The notes under the pieces are model-generated. The model was not told where the DNA came from and ran no database searches. It saw only the letters and a program-made list of their open reading frames with translations. DNA of 43,811 nucleotides. Origin: Anaerolineaceae bacterium UBA6105. Its GTDB lineage: Bacteria > Chloroflexota > Anaerolineae > Anaerolineales > Anaerolineaceae. This document shows, piece after piece, positions 9,701 through 16,610 of this stretch. The position numbers and the translations under genes were made by a program. The first letter of the stretch is position 1. Every line of letters begins with the position of its first letter. The stretch spans positions 1 through 43,811 of the forward strand of contig DIWN01000066.1 of NCBI GenBank assembly GCA_002423495.1, written 5' to 3'.

Positions 9701-11943
9701 TGGACCGCTTGGAACCTGGTTGGGTGAGTCAGATCGCTTTTTACACCATGATTCCCTGGGAGACTTTACAAAATGGGGCGTCGTATGAGAATATTGCTTC
9801 GATCGGTCCGATCGCGGGTGACGCAAACCCGCTGGATAACACCGCGAGCGTCATTTACATCGTGGGTCCGGACATCTCCATTCAGAAGTCGCTGCAAAGC
9901 GGCGAATTCCTTCCTGGCGAGACCCTGACTTACAGGTTCGATTTTGGTAACTCGTCGGGAGAGCATTTGCTAGGCATGAATATGAGTGGAAACGCTGTTA
10001 TCACGGACACCCTTCCTGAAGGCATGAGTTATGTGCCGGGGTCCGCCAACTTGCATTGGTGGGGTCAGGAATGGGTACAAATTGATCCTGTTGTTGATGG
10101 TCAGACACTCACCTGGTCTTTCAGTCCCCTGCATGTTGATCAGTCCCATGAACTTGTTTACGCGGTTGATTTGGCTGATGGAATTGACCCAGGCAGTTCT
10201 TACGTCAATGTAGTTACGGTCTCCAGTACAGATCCAGATGGTGATGCTGATCCAAATCTATTAAACAACACCAGCAGCTATGATCCCGACGTCGATTTTG
10301 TAGCGCCCCTGATAACCAGTCTAAATAGCTACACAATTAGGGTGAATAGTTACAATGCCTTCACGGTTGAGGCTAGTGGAAGTCCGACACCGCAAATCAC
10401 ATATACAGGACCGTTGCCAGGAGGGGTAGGATTTGTGAACAATGGCGATGGCACAGCAACACTCTCGGGGACAGCGGCTGTTAATTCAGGAGGAGTATAT
10501 AGCCTGGTGTTTACTGCCAGTAATGGTATAAACCCTGACGCAACTCAAAACTTCACTCTGACCGTACAAGAAGCCCCCCGATTTTTGAGCGATGCTTTTA
10601 CGACATTTAAAGTTGGCGAGTTTAGCTCATTTACAGTTTCCACAGCAGGGTATCCAACAGTTTATGACGTTACCTTGTCTGGCAGCTTACCGGATGGAGT
10701 GACGCTCACAGATAACAATGATGGAACAGCTACACTTTCTGGAACGCCTGCGTCACTACAGGGCGGTGTATACAATTTGACACTGACAGCTATCAACGGT
10801 GTCACGCCAAACGGCACCCAAAGCTTTGTCCTGACCGTGAACGAAGCGCCGTTGATCACCAGCGCAAACAATACCACCTTTACTTCCGGTGTCTTTAGCG
10901 ACTTTACAGTTACTACATCAGGATATCCGAGCCCCTCACTTAGTTTCGAAGGTACCCTTCCAGTCGGGATCACATTTACGGATAATGACGATGGAACTGC
11001 TTCCATCTCGGGTACAACAACACAAGAGGGAACATTTAACATTACGATTTATGCCATTAACGCTATTTTGCCAGATGCTCAGCAGGCTTTTACAATTGAG
11101 GTCACTCCCAGTCTGACTGCCCCAGTCATCACCAGTCCGGATACCACTACCTTCACAATTGGGCTGCCGGGAAGCTTCACAGTCACGGCATCTGGTTACC
11201 CAAGCCCGACATTCTCACACACTGGCAGCCTGCCGGATGGGGTCACCCTGACCTCAGCAGGTCTGCTTTCCGGCACACCAACCGAGGGAAGCGGTGGTGA
11301 GTACATCATCACCATCACCGCCACCAACGGGGTGGACCCGGATGATACCCAAACCTTTACCCTCGTGGTGAACGAGGCTCCGGTCATCACCAGCTTAGAT
11401 AGCACCACCTTCACAGTTGGGCTGCCGGGAAGCTTCACAGTCACGGCAACTGGTTATCCAAGCCCGACGTTTTCTTATACCGGAAGCTTGCCAGATGGAG
11501 TCACATTGACTTCAGCAGGTTTGCTTTCTGGCACAGCAGCACAGGGAACAGGCGGCCTTTATATCATCACAATCACTGCCAGTAATGGGGTAGAACCTGA
11601 TGATACGCAAACCTTTACCCTTACAATAAATGAAGCTCCAGAGATTACCAGCGCAGAAAGCACAACCTTCGCTTTTGGCGAGCTTGGCAGCTTCACCATC
11701 ACAACCAGCGGCTTCCCGACGCCGTTTATCTGGACCGACGATTCATTACCCACCTGGCTGACCCTGGTGGACCAGGGCGATGGTACGGCAATCCTTTCGG
11801 GCACACCGCCGGATGAAGGTGGGGTTGATTACATTCTCTTCAAAGCTGCGAATGGAGTCACGCCAGACGCAGAGCAAAGCTTTACTTTGACGTGGGAAGG
11901 AAAACCCAATTTTCTGATCTTCCTACCGCTGATTTTAAGGTAG
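3724..11943 (+). CDS. Giant secreted modular repeat protein (DUF11-like and Ig-like domains)
   Basis: The 2739-residue protein begins with a clear signal peptide (residues 1-26, cleavage after VFA). Residues ~30-960 hold beta-rich modules punctuated by D-x-[VI]-SG motifs. Residues ~962-1521 are three tandem ~190-residue repeats with shared landmarks (GNY-x(2)-G, PDIQPGD, D-W-x(3)-D, AGHRI). Residues ~1528-2180 carry about five DUF11/CARDB-like domains (for example YRNEGNAEAVNAIITDTF). Residues ~2196-2730 carry six ~86-90-residue putative Ig modules (PDGVTLTSAGLLSGTP type). The C-terminus is FLPLILR after a short linker. There is no LPXTG, dockerin or catalytic motif. Likely roles are surface layer, adhesion or matrix scaffolding, but the function is unknown. 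The start is firm, with AAAGGAG just upstream. The gene is a single transcription unit with its own promoter and terminator. Confidence 0.9.
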   Translation: MRPKNVFTLCIIVFVLSGLLVNSVFAMPIDPQKEFVPVESTLETSLSSVQEDVGPPQHPSVFLPDEDFSGMNIYQDARVLIEQMDQDMLSLAATDSFVPSALASANSLPLGLDINSLPMDKITIDMAFDVVMGWVDPYQAVSVIASGISGYGYAVADGVGFFWTPVWHNTLGHQLGISCGGPIEITPEGETPITLSPKCLTLAEMNVLTDTVSGGIDGMGEGVFVTASLGSFLSDGYWQIPPVLGAPTAIAITDVSGNFSTSLPAVDLGAESLVALDFDQDGVNIRNYVTPQNLFFVHQMNTIGGYADIDQSVYATVYEGASLTVRWSGSTTAGEPFGFYLFDSVEIEPGDSISVFLDGGQTLTTTVIDLSNFTFDASANTLHGEAPAGTAIRTSLWQKDGESRNYSEDYATAGSSGFDITFTSDLKAYEDVLVVATDANGNQTQITSGPPYVLAVQNPNLEFDCVIGRMHAPGQPLIVTLDKGDGEVYERVTGRSSDVGNGFSSGCFVIRAPDWSWGPIKMDPGDTATYSNGTDWSQSVDVIGFDYSWNTLTDTISGQSMPTGEVVVTPYNWQHYLYPSYGSPGYQVEIADGSYSVNFSNFDLRGGQSIELTHYTNDGMGNDYNTWLTLSLPYFELQLHHNAISGMVAIPEDEVTVNLFEDEFATVPIFTTSQDDDGNPYYFWFGDLGGNSLLPGMRVELSSDSGWAAGMIVPALDISGNYETNAINGSGPQGLLLVEAQREDQSLGLFIPTDNSSAVYLQTDHFGFDLRQGDTVSLTYQALDGNRARQEVPIGDLYYVGHWFNMENRDWMWGEAVPNSTVTISVNGGAAIPTYFEDGSCPSCWGIHEPIEINPGDEITIVVDTGFSLTYPVPNPLTAIADSDNDTVSGQIGGRVNDWVNIQTWWDGMDYQVITESDGSFILQTDSEVTIDVPRGGEGYISFNEIPSDARVEFNQYFRTPDLMLDIFPDGDFIQGVYESGHTITLEVYDNTETLKATATMTSGDMNWGNGLTGFDTNMFGDVWDPERPDIIPGDHILGWVDAESYVASQYTADARVGAITGAINVDNDSISGTVFAEWLITDPPEEIGVECYGWGAPGGAPDKYSSVIPDGEHFYWCGWNPDDEWDVDYNQDVAVAYREPEGHRIFGVYNEPSFDLFLNVNYDHDWIEGNYPSGYYVTLVVTESDGFTEKARTTITTSEIPWWGGGTGFSTNYGDVIWDPERPDIQPGDWVFGEVTVDEATYSAAVQLGSFSGELSAETDSYTGTLSAPWLDPEVPVPVQCHPWGAPDGTPWRETSALPDGISEFTCDWTGEWDVQPGQDIAVLYLDPGGHWIYSVPVAYTDELILNIHYDHDWIEGNYEAGHEIFLRVLDSFGVEKAHITLTSGYIDGWGSTTGFATYMSGATWLPNQPDIQPGDTIYGEVDGGTFTAEVTIGTVTGDLDLDNDRVSGTVDAEWLPQSEELKVSCEIWDWNAPPNKEDWVLPDGLDSYLCDWSGDGYDLNETSNLMVAYYEAAGHRIIGDFRYPAPRLRIEKWLENGEPGEGGNVTFNIQYRNEGNAEAVNAIITDTFVQGLTYLSDTSGLPKTEIGNQVIWQLGNLTPDEWVNFYVFAHVEATEGNDVINTVEISSDGFDSGNPEDRTRTWQGTVIANNTHVNVGKGTWTWLPAPGQNYVYNINVCNNGQTGSTELTLIETLPGAVSLVSWWGSYPGWSEISYTGNILTLEFPSIPGGTCREVYVKVILDPAAQPDEELVNVVEIYAENDDTEWQDNEAWLYHNVGSPFTDLSVSLGWHSGVLTPGGQYRFGIYFRNDGNVSVEGPIPLTLTLPSGVSFGGWSHWDLANLIGEPVVDGNTVTWLVDDLDPGYYGSIEVIANIDGGITPGIELIQEVTFEVQAGETNTENNHATLSVTVQDHGPNLRIRKVGDWAGSDESHQYAWYRLEVENIGDETVENVEIRDDFPTDMTFTDTLWVNHNGQWTWDDSHLDEHYFVAYLDRLEPGWVSQIAFYTMIPWETLQNGASYENIASIGPIAGDANPLDNTASVIYIVGPDISIQKSLQSGEFLPGETLTYRFDFGNSSGEHLLGMNMSGNAVITDTLPEGMSYVPGSANLHWWGQEWVQIDPVVDGQTLTWSFSPLHVDQSHELVYAVDLADGIDPGSSYVNVVTVSSTDPDGDADPNLLNNTSSYDPDVDFVAPLITSLNSYTIRVNSYNAFTVEASGSPTPQITYTGPLPGGVGFVNNGDGTATLSGTAAVNSGGVYSLVFTASNGINPDATQNFTLTVQEAPRFLSDAFTTFKVGEFSSFTVSTAGYPTVYDVTLSGSLPDGVTLTDNNDGTATLSGTPASLQGGVYNLTLTAINGVTPNGTQSFVLTVNEAPLITSANNTTFTSGVFSDFTVTTSGYPSPSLSFEGTLPVGITFTDNDDGTASISGTTTQEGTFNITIYAINAILPDAQQAFTIEVTPSLTAPVITSPDTTTFTIGLPGSFTVTASGYPSPTFSHTGSLPDGVTLTSAGLLSGTPTEGSGGEYIITITATNGVDPDDTQTFTLVVNEAPVITSLDSTTFTVGLPGSFTVTATGYPSPTFSYTGSLPDGVTLTSAGLLSGTAAQGTGGLYIITITASNGVEPDDTQTFTLTINEAPEITSAESTTFAFGELGSFTITTSGFPTPFIWTDDSLPTWLTLVDQGDGTAILSGTPPDEGGVDYILFKAANGVTPDAEQSFTLTWEGKPNFLIFLPLILR
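6607..8286 (+). repeat. Three tandem ~190-residue protein repeats within the giant protein
   Basis: Units start near 6607, 7186 and 7750. Each opens with a line like LNVNYDHDWIEGNY, continues with an alanine/threonine-rich strand, a W-G-rich turn before TGF, then [WP]-x-[RQ]-PDI-x-PGD and a D-N-D-x-[VI]-SGT strand. It then has a Cys-containing W-G-APxG segment, a second Cys in a W segment and an [EAG]-GH-[RW]-I close. Paired cysteines in each unit suggest a disulfide. Units have diverged at DNA level, so the duplication is old. I do not recognise the family. Confidence 0.75.
10309..11910 (+). repeat. Six-unit putative Ig (He_PIG-like) repeat array
   Basis: Six units of ~258-278 bases share ITS-x(4)-TTF-x-G, SFTV-x(2)-SGYPSP, LP-x-GVTLT, LSGT, ITATNGVxPDxTQ-x-FTL and VNEAP. 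Units 4 and 5 are exactly 258 bases apart and share an identical 32-base stretch (11159-11190 and 11417-11448), which points to recent duplication or gene conversion. The other units are clearly older. Confidence 0.85.
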
Positions 11944-11969
11944 GCACATTCTTCTAGTAGATTTTTTTG

Positions 11970-12002
11970 AAGGCCGGGTTCCGTAATTGAACCCGGCTTT
12001 TT
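11970..12002 (+). terminator. Terminator of the giant protein gene
   Basis: GCCGGGTTC (11973-11981) pairs with GAACCCGGC (11989-11997) around a seven-base loop and is followed by five Ts. Flanking A/T pairs extend the stem. It lies about 30 bases after the stop codon. Confidence 0.9.
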
Positions 12003-12081
12003 CTGGAATACAATTGAGTTATCAAAGCACAGCATCTGTCAGGGATTCTGCGGAATCGACTGTAAAAACGGCGAGGTAAGC

Positions 12082-12840
12082 ATGATTAAAACCAAATTGG
12101 GCGTCTTACTCTTACATGGCTGGACGGGCACACGAACGATGATGCGTCCGTTGGTCGAGCCTCTTCATTCTATGGATTTACCCACACACATGCCTGCCCT
12201 ACGCGGCTGTGAGGACGGTTCTCCGGATGCGCTACTGAAGGTGACCTGGCAGGACTGGCTGGAGGATGGCCGCCTGGCATTGTTGGATCTTTTAGGCGAG
12301 GTCGACAGAGCCATCATTGTTGGTCACTCGATGGGCGGTATGATCGCGCTCAGTCTGGCTGCTGACTACCCTCAGGATGTGGATAGCGTCGTCACGGCTG
12401 GTACCCCCGGGCGGATGCTCACGCCCTTCGCACCCGGAAACAAACTTTACCCACTTTTCAGGCTGCTTTGGCGCTTTATCCCAACTTATAATAAAGGTCA
12501 GCTGGCTTATGCTGACCCAAGCGCTGAGCAGCTGGACGATTCGCTGCGTGTGGTACCCATGATTACTGTCAAACAGCTGTTTGACTTCATCAATCAACAA
12601 AATACCTACCTGCCTAGAGTGAGCGTGCCAATGTTGATCTTGCAGAGCAGGGCAGACAGTAGCTGTATGCCTGATTCTGCTAATATCCTTTTTGACCGCA
12701 CAAGCACTCCCAAGGCAGATAAGCGCATCGTTTGGTTCGAAAAGAGTGAACATGGCATGTTCCTGGATATTGAGCGAGAACAAGTGGTCGCTGAAGTGGT
12801 GCAGTTTGTCCAGGCACGCATAGATCAGCAGCCAACCTGA
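12082..12840 (+). CDS. Alpha/beta hydrolase, carboxylesterase/lipase-like
   Basis: A 252-residue single-domain alpha/beta hydrolase, in the size class of Est30-type carboxylesterases or monoacylglycerol lipases. LLLHGWTGT (about 9-17) provides the HG oxyanion region. VGHSMGG places the nucleophile at S83. LILQSRADSS gives the acid D192, and SEHGMFLD the catalytic H224. A complete triad means it should be active, probably on short or medium-chain esters; the substrate cannot be read from sequence. There is no signal peptide, so it is cytoplasmic. GAGG lies six bases before the ATG. The gene is monocistronic, between the giant-protein terminator and a repeat-filled intergenic block. Confidence 0.87.
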   Translation: MIKTKLGVLLLHGWTGTRTMMRPLVEPLHSMDLPTHMPALRGCEDGSPDALLKVTWQDWLEDGRLALLDLLGEVDRAIIVGHSMGGMIALSLAADYPQDVDSVVTAGTPGRMLTPFAPGNKLYPLFRLLWRFIPTYNKGQLAYADPSAEQLDDSLRVVPMITVKQLFDFINQQNTYLPRVSVPMLILQSRADSSCMPDSANILFDRTSTPKADKRIVWFEKSEHGMFLDIEREQVVAEVVQFVQARIDQQPT

Positions 12841-12902
12841 GAAGTAGAAACATTGACGAGAAAAGCGGCTGAACAAAAGGCCCAGCCCTACGTGTAATCT
12901 CT

Positions 12903-12993
12903 CGTCATCGCGAGCGTAGCGTGGCGATCTGCCTTTTTCGGCCCGGAAAACAGACTGAAGCTTGCCGCGTCACTGCGCTCCTCGCAAGGACAG
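12903..12993. repeat. REP-like inverted repeat pair, element 1
   Basis: A forward copy of a GTCATCGCGAGCGTAGCGxGGCGATCT-type sequence (12903-12930) faces a reverse copy (12961-12993, the complement of TGTCCTTGCGAGGAGCGC and onward) with about 30 bases between. The sequence type is a widespread bacterial extragenic palindrome that yields CHREERSD-like spurious peptides. It may act as an mRNA hairpin or be a mobile REP/MITE derivative. Confidence 0.75.
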
Positions 12994-12998
12994 ATCAT

Positions 12999-13154
12999 TG
13001 TCATCGCGAGGAACGAAGCGATCTAAACTGTTTGCATTCATGTACAAGATTAGTTCAAACGCACTTCGTGGTTTTCAACCGTGATCCTGCTAACTCAAAC
13101 GTGTTGGTCTGCCACGAGTTTAGATTGCTTCACAAAAGAGGTTCGCAATGACAG
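12999..13154. repeat. REP-like inverted repeat pair, element 2
   Basis: A forward copy, TGTCATCGCGAGGAACGAAG and onward (12999-13024, extended by TAAAC), faces a reverse copy at 13121-13154 ending in GCAATGACAG and preceded by GTTTA. The arms therefore extend through GATCTAAAC-like ends. About 95 bases of unrelated sequence lie between them. Together with element 1, it fills most of the 396-base space between the hydrolase and gcvPB, where I see no gene. Confidence 0.75.
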
Positions 13155-13193
13155 GAAAAACAATTAGGCTGATCATGTGCATGTTCAGCCTAA
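13155..13193 (-). terminator. Terminator of the gcv operon
   Basis: On the minus strand TTAGGCTGA (13193-13185) pairs perfectly with TCAGCCTAA (13172-13164) around a 12-base loop, followed by TTGTTTTT (13163-13156). It lies 44 bases after the gcvPB stop and has no T run on the plus strand, so it fits the gcv operon. Confidence 0.8.
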
Positions 13194-13236
13194 TAGAGTA
13201 ACGGATTTGGTCAAATTAACCCTTATCGGGGGGGTA

Positions 13237-14709
13237 CTAACTTTTTTCCCATTCTCTCACAGGGTAGCAGCAGAAGATGAGGTCTTTGGCGGCTTTGAGT
13301 TCGTCCGCGCGCTTGACGGGGGTGTTGTGCGGAGCGGACTTGAGCAGCTCCGGCTGAGTGCGCGCTTCTTCGGCGATCTTCAACATGGCATCGACAAAGC
13401 GATCAAGCGTTTCGACATTTTCTGTTTCGGTCGGTTCGATCATGAGGGCTTCATGCACGATCAGCGGGAAGTAGTTTGTGGGCGGATGGAAATTGTAATC
13501 CATAAGCCGCTTGGCGATATCCAGGGCGTGGATGTCTGGCACGTCCTTCCAATAACCCTCGAGCACGAATTCATGCATGCATGAGCGGTCATAGGGCAGA
13601 GTGTAGGTGCCTTTCAGCTTCGCCTGCAGGTAATTGGCATTCAGGACGGCTTTTTCCGCGATATCGCGCAAGCCTTCCTGCCCAAGCATCGCGATGTAGG
13701 TGTAGGCGCGCACGAGCATGCCGAAGTGACCATGGAAGGTTTTGATCCGCCCGATAGATTTCTCCGGCCGGGCAAATCCATAGGTGGGTGGGTTTTCCTC
13801 ATCACCTGGATCTGTCATGATCACGTGAGGATCGGGCAGATAATCGACCAGTTTTTGGCAAACCATGACCGGACCGCTGCCAGGACCACCACCGCCGTGC
13901 GGGGTGGAGAAGGTTTTGTGGAGGTTATAGTGCATGACATCGATGCCGCACTCACCAGGCTTGAACACGCCCAGGAGGGCGTTCATGTTGGCGCCATCGC
14001 CATAAACCAAACCGCCAGCCTCGTGCACTATGCGGATGACTTCGGCGGTGTTCTCATCGAACAAGCCAAGCGTGTTGGGGTTGGTGAACATGATGCCGGC
14101 GAGGGTGTCGTCGCAGAGCTCAGCCAGGGCATTGAGGTCCACATTACCGCGTTCATCCGAAGGCAGCTGCACGGGGTCAAAACCGAGCATCGCTGAGGAG
14201 GCAGGGTTGGTGCCGTGGGCAGAGTCGGGGATGAGGATGCGGGTGCGTTTGAGGTCCCCATGGTCTTTGTGGTACTTGGCGATGATCATCGTACCGACCA
14301 GCTCGCCTTGCGCTCCCGCGGCGGGTGCCAGGGTGGCATCGGCGAAGCCGCCGATTTCAGCCAGCCAGTTCTGGAGGGTGTACATCAGGTAGAGATTGCC
14401 CTGCACAGTGTCTTCAGGCTGAAGAGGATGGGTGGCGGCGAAGCCAGGGTAACGCGCGGTGGCTTCGTTGATCTTGGGGTTGTATTTCATGGTACAGGAA
14501 CCCAAGGGGTAGAAACCAAGGTCGATAGCGTAGTTTTTCTGGGAGAGCTTGGTGAAGTGGCGTACGACACCCAACTCGGCGATTTCCGGGAAGGGGAAGT
14601 CTGCTCGGGCAAATTCCTGTGGAAAATCGCTCAGGGGAACGTCGGGTTCCTGGAAGGTGACGCCGGTACGTCCGGTGGAAGAAAGCTCGAAAATGGTTGG
14701 TTCACGCAT
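13237..14709 (-). CDS. gcvPB: Glycine dehydrogenase (decarboxylating) subunit 2, P-protein beta
   Basis: This is the PLP-binding half of the split glycine decarboxylase. With subunit 1 it decarboxylates glycine and passes the aminomethyl group to the lipoyl arm of GcvH. The 490 residues match the family length. Family landmarks are YPLGSCTMKYNPKINE, LTGMxxxx-type helices, DSAHGTNPASSAMLGFDPV and NLHKTFSTPHGGGGPGSGPV, where K265 is the PLP Schiff-base lysine. The ATG overlaps the end of gcvPA by eight bases, with GAGGTGAA just upstream inside gcvPA, so the two are translationally coupled. It is the last gene of the gcvH-gcvPA-gcvPB operon. No gcvT or lipoamide dehydrogenase gene is in the window. 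Confidence 0.97.
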   Translation of the reverse strand: MREPTIFELSSTGRTGVTFQEPDVPLSDFPQEFARADFPFPEIAELGVVRHFTKLSQKNYAIDLGFYPLGSCTMKYNPKINEATARYPGFAATHPLQPEDTVQGNLYLMYTLQNWLAEIGGFADATLAPAAGAQGELVGTMIIAKYHKDHGDLKRTRILIPDSAHGTNPASSAMLGFDPVQLPSDERGNVDLNALAELCDDTLAGIMFTNPNTLGLFDENTAEVIRIVHEAGGLVYGDGANMNALLGVFKPGECGIDVMHYNLHKTFSTPHGGGGPGSGPVMVCQKLVDYLPDPHVIMTDPGDEENPPTYGFARPEKSIGRIKTFHGHFGMLVRAYTYIAMLGQEGLRDIAEKAVLNANYLQAKLKGTYTLPYDRSCMHEFVLEGYWKDVPDIHALDIAKRLMDYNFHPPTNYFPLIVHEALMIEPTETENVETLDRFVDAMLKIAEEARTQPELLKSAPHNTPVKRADELKAAKDLIFCCYPVREWEKS

Positions 14710-16057
14710 GTTTCACCTCGCTCAAAACGTCGGTCAGATAATCGATATCTTCGCGTGAAATCATCTCGGTGACTGCCATCAGGAGGCAGCCTTCGAGTTC
14801 GGGGTAGTCCTGGTTGAGGTCGTAACCGCCGAGGATGCCGTGGTCCTGCAGGTGCGCCAAGAGTTCGGGCACGTTCTGGTTAGCCTGGACGACGAATTCG
14901 TGGAAGAAAGGCGTGCTCTTGAAGGGGAGCTTGAAGCCGGGAACTTCCTGAACTACGTTCGCGGCGTAGTGCGCGTTCTGATAGCAGAGGTTCGCGACCT
15001 GCTGGAAGCCAGTCTTGCCTAACAGGGTCATATAGATCGTGGCGGCAAGGGTCATCAGACCCTGGTTGGAGCAGATGTTGGAGGAGGCTTTCTCACGCCG
15101 GATGTGCTGCTCGCGGGCAGTGAGGGTGAGAACGTAAGCCAGTTCACCCTGGGTGTCCACGGTTTCGCCGACGAGACGACCGGAAATTTTGCGAAGGAGC
15201 GCGTTTTTGACCGCGAAGAAACCAAGGTAAGGCCCGCCATAGGAAAGCGGAATGCCGAGCGGCTGACCTTCGCCAACCACGATGTCGGCCCCGATTTCTC
15301 CAGGGGGCGTAAGGAGTGCCAGGGCGGTGGGGTTAGCCACAACCGCGACGAGGGCTCCCTGGGCGTGAGCGGCTTCAATGAGGGGTGCATAGTCGATGAT
15401 GCGCCCGAAGAAATCGGGATACTGCACCATCACAAGACAGGTGTCGAGGTCGATCTGGTCGATCAGCTTTTGCAGATCGGGTTCGATGCCGGTTTCGGGG
15501 TCATCCCCGACGATGCTGATTGCATCGTTAGCCTGCATGTAGCCGCGTATGACTTCGCGATACTGAGGATTGATTGCGCGCGAGAGCAAAACCTTGGGGC
15601 GCTTGCCGCGGAATTGGCTGTATGCCAGGATCACTGCTTCTGCGGCGGCAGTCGCGCCGTCGTAGTGAGAAGCGTTGCTGACATCCATGCCGGTGAGCAG
15701 GCTGACCAGGCTCTGGAACTCGAAGATCGCCTGGAGCGTGCCCTGGGAGATCTCGGGTTGATAGGGGGTATAAGCCGTGTAGAACTCACCGCGCTGGAGG
15801 AGGTTATCCACCGCTGCGGGAATGTAGTGTTGGTATGCGCCGGCACCCAGGAAACTAATAAAATCCCGGGTGGTGGCGTTGGCTGAGGCGATGCTGTCCA
15901 ACTCAGTTGCCGCTTGCATCTCAGAGAGCGGCAGTGGCAGGTTTAGGTCGGGGAAGCGGTTCTTATCGGGAACCACTTTAAAAAGGTCTTCAACCTTCTC
16001 GACCCCGATGGTTTTGAGCATTGCCTCCACATCAGCTTTTGTGTGTGGAGTGAACAT
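14702..16057 (-). CDS. gcvPA: Glycine dehydrogenase (decarboxylating) subunit 1, P-protein alpha
   Basis: This is the N-terminal half of the P-protein, forming an alpha2beta2 enzyme with gcvPB. The 451-residue length is typical. Conserved text includes FLGAGAYQHYIPAAVD, FYTAYTPYQPEISQGTLQAI, FEFQSLVSLLTGMDVSNASH, YDGATAAAEA and SNICSNQGLMTLAATIYM. It lies four bases after gcvH and overlaps gcvPB, so the three are one transcript. The split PA/PB form is common in Gram-positive-like lineages and Thermotoga, unlike the single-chain P-protein of Proteobacteria. Confidence 0.97.
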   Translation of the reverse strand: MFTPHTKADVEAMLKTIGVEKVEDLFKVVPDKNRFPDLNLPLPLSEMQAATELDSIASANATTRDFISFLGAGAYQHYIPAAVDNLLQRGEFYTAYTPYQPEISQGTLQAIFEFQSLVSLLTGMDVSNASHYDGATAAAEAVILAYSQFRGKRPKVLLSRAINPQYREVIRGYMQANDAISIVGDDPETGIEPDLQKLIDQIDLDTCLVMVQYPDFFGRIIDYAPLIEAAHAQGALVAVVANPTALALLTPPGEIGADIVVGEGQPLGIPLSYGGPYLGFFAVKNALLRKISGRLVGETVDTQGELAYVLTLTAREQHIRREKASSNICSNQGLMTLAATIYMTLLGKTGFQQVANLCYQNAHYAANVVQEVPGFKLPFKSTPFFHEFVVQANQNVPELLAHLQDHGILGGYDLNQDYPELEGCLLMAVTEMISREDIDYLTDVLSEVKHA

Positions 16058-16061
16058 AGGC

Positions 16062-16448
16062 TTAGCGGTCCTGGCAATAAGCGTCGTAGGCAGCCGCGTC
16101 CATCAGCTTGTCGAGCTCGGACTCGTCGCTGACCTGGACTTTGGCGAGCCAGCCGCCAGTGTAGGGCTCGGAGTTCAGCAGCTCGGGGGTGTCGGTAAGG
16201 ACCTGATTGACTTCGAGGATCTTGCCGCTGACGGGAAAGACCACTTCAGCTGCGGCTTTGACAGATTCGATCGTCGCCAGGCTGTCGCCGGCGCTTACTT
16301 CGTCATCGGGGTCGATGGCGAACTCAACGAAAACGACGTCGGAGAGGGAATCCTGCGCAAAGTCGGTAATACCAATGGTGGCAATGCCGTTTTCTACCTT
16401 GACCCACTCATCTGTTTTCTGATATTTCAATTCTTCTGGCACTAACAT
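16062..16448 (-). CDS. gcvH: Glycine cleavage system H protein
   Basis: GcvH carries the lipoyl cofactor that shuttles the aminomethyl group between P, T and L proteins. The 128-residue chain is the normal size. ESVKAAAEV around K64 is the lipoylation site, preceded by the GDSLATI hairpin strand and followed by PVSGKILEVN. The start ATG has AAGGAG eight bases upstream. It is the first gene of the operon and lies directly downstream of the riboswitch leader, so all three gcv genes should share glycine control. Confidence 0.97.
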   Translation of the reverse strand: MLVPEELKYQKTDEWVKVENGIATIGITDFAQDSLSDVVFVEFAIDPDDEVSAGDSLATIESVKAAAEVVFPVSGKILEVNQVLTDTPELLNSEPYTGGWLAKVQVSDESELDKLMDAAAYDAYCQDR

Positions 16449-16475
16449 TTTGGCTCCTTTTGGTTTGTTAATTCG

Positions 16476-16519
16476 AACAAAGGCACATTTTGTGCCTCTG
16501 TTATCTTAGATTTCAGAGG
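16476..16519 (-). promoter_or_regulatory. Competing hairpins between glycine aptamer and gcvH
   Basis: Read on the minus strand, CCTCTG (16519-16514) can pair with CAGAGG (16500-16495). AACAGAGGCAC (16502-16492) can alternatively pair with GTGCCTTTGTT (16486-16476) around AAAAT. The two share the CAGAGG segment and cannot form together, which suits a riboswitch expression platform. The longer hairpin has T-rich bases within its 3' arm but no T run after it, so whether it terminates transcription is unclear. Confidence 0.55.
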
Positions 16520-16526
16520 TTTGAGG

Positions 16527-16606
16527 GTTTGTTTACCTGAGAGTTTCACCATAATCGGTTTGCCCCTTCGGTGCCTGCAAAAGCAGGGCTCTTCCCAATG
16601 GACACA
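16527..16606 (-). promoter_or_regulatory. Glycine riboswitch (single aptamer)
   Basis: The minus strand carries the aptamer core in order: GGGAAGAGCC (16597-16588), a CTGC-TTTT-GCAG hairpin, ACCGAAGGGGCAAACC, then GAAACTCTCAGGTAAA. These are the conserved glycine-aptamer elements. Only one aptamer is evident, while many glycine riboswitches are tandem. Its position upstream of gcvH fits the usual role of turning on glycine cleavage when glycine is plentiful. Confidence 0.93.
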
Positions 16607-16610
16607 ATTT

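Noticed and set aside
10309..11910. CRISPR-like array from regularly spaced similar sequences
   Set aside because: The repeats are in-frame coding units of 258-278 bases with variable sequence, not short identical repeats with unique spacers.
12921..13151. 76-codon open frame in the hydrolase-gcvPB gap
   Set aside because: Its peptide contains CHREERSDL, the usual translation artefact of this REP-type repeat.
14215..14772. 185-codon plus-strand frame over gcvPA/gcvPB
   Set aside because: Antisense to two well-conserved glycine decarboxylase subunits.
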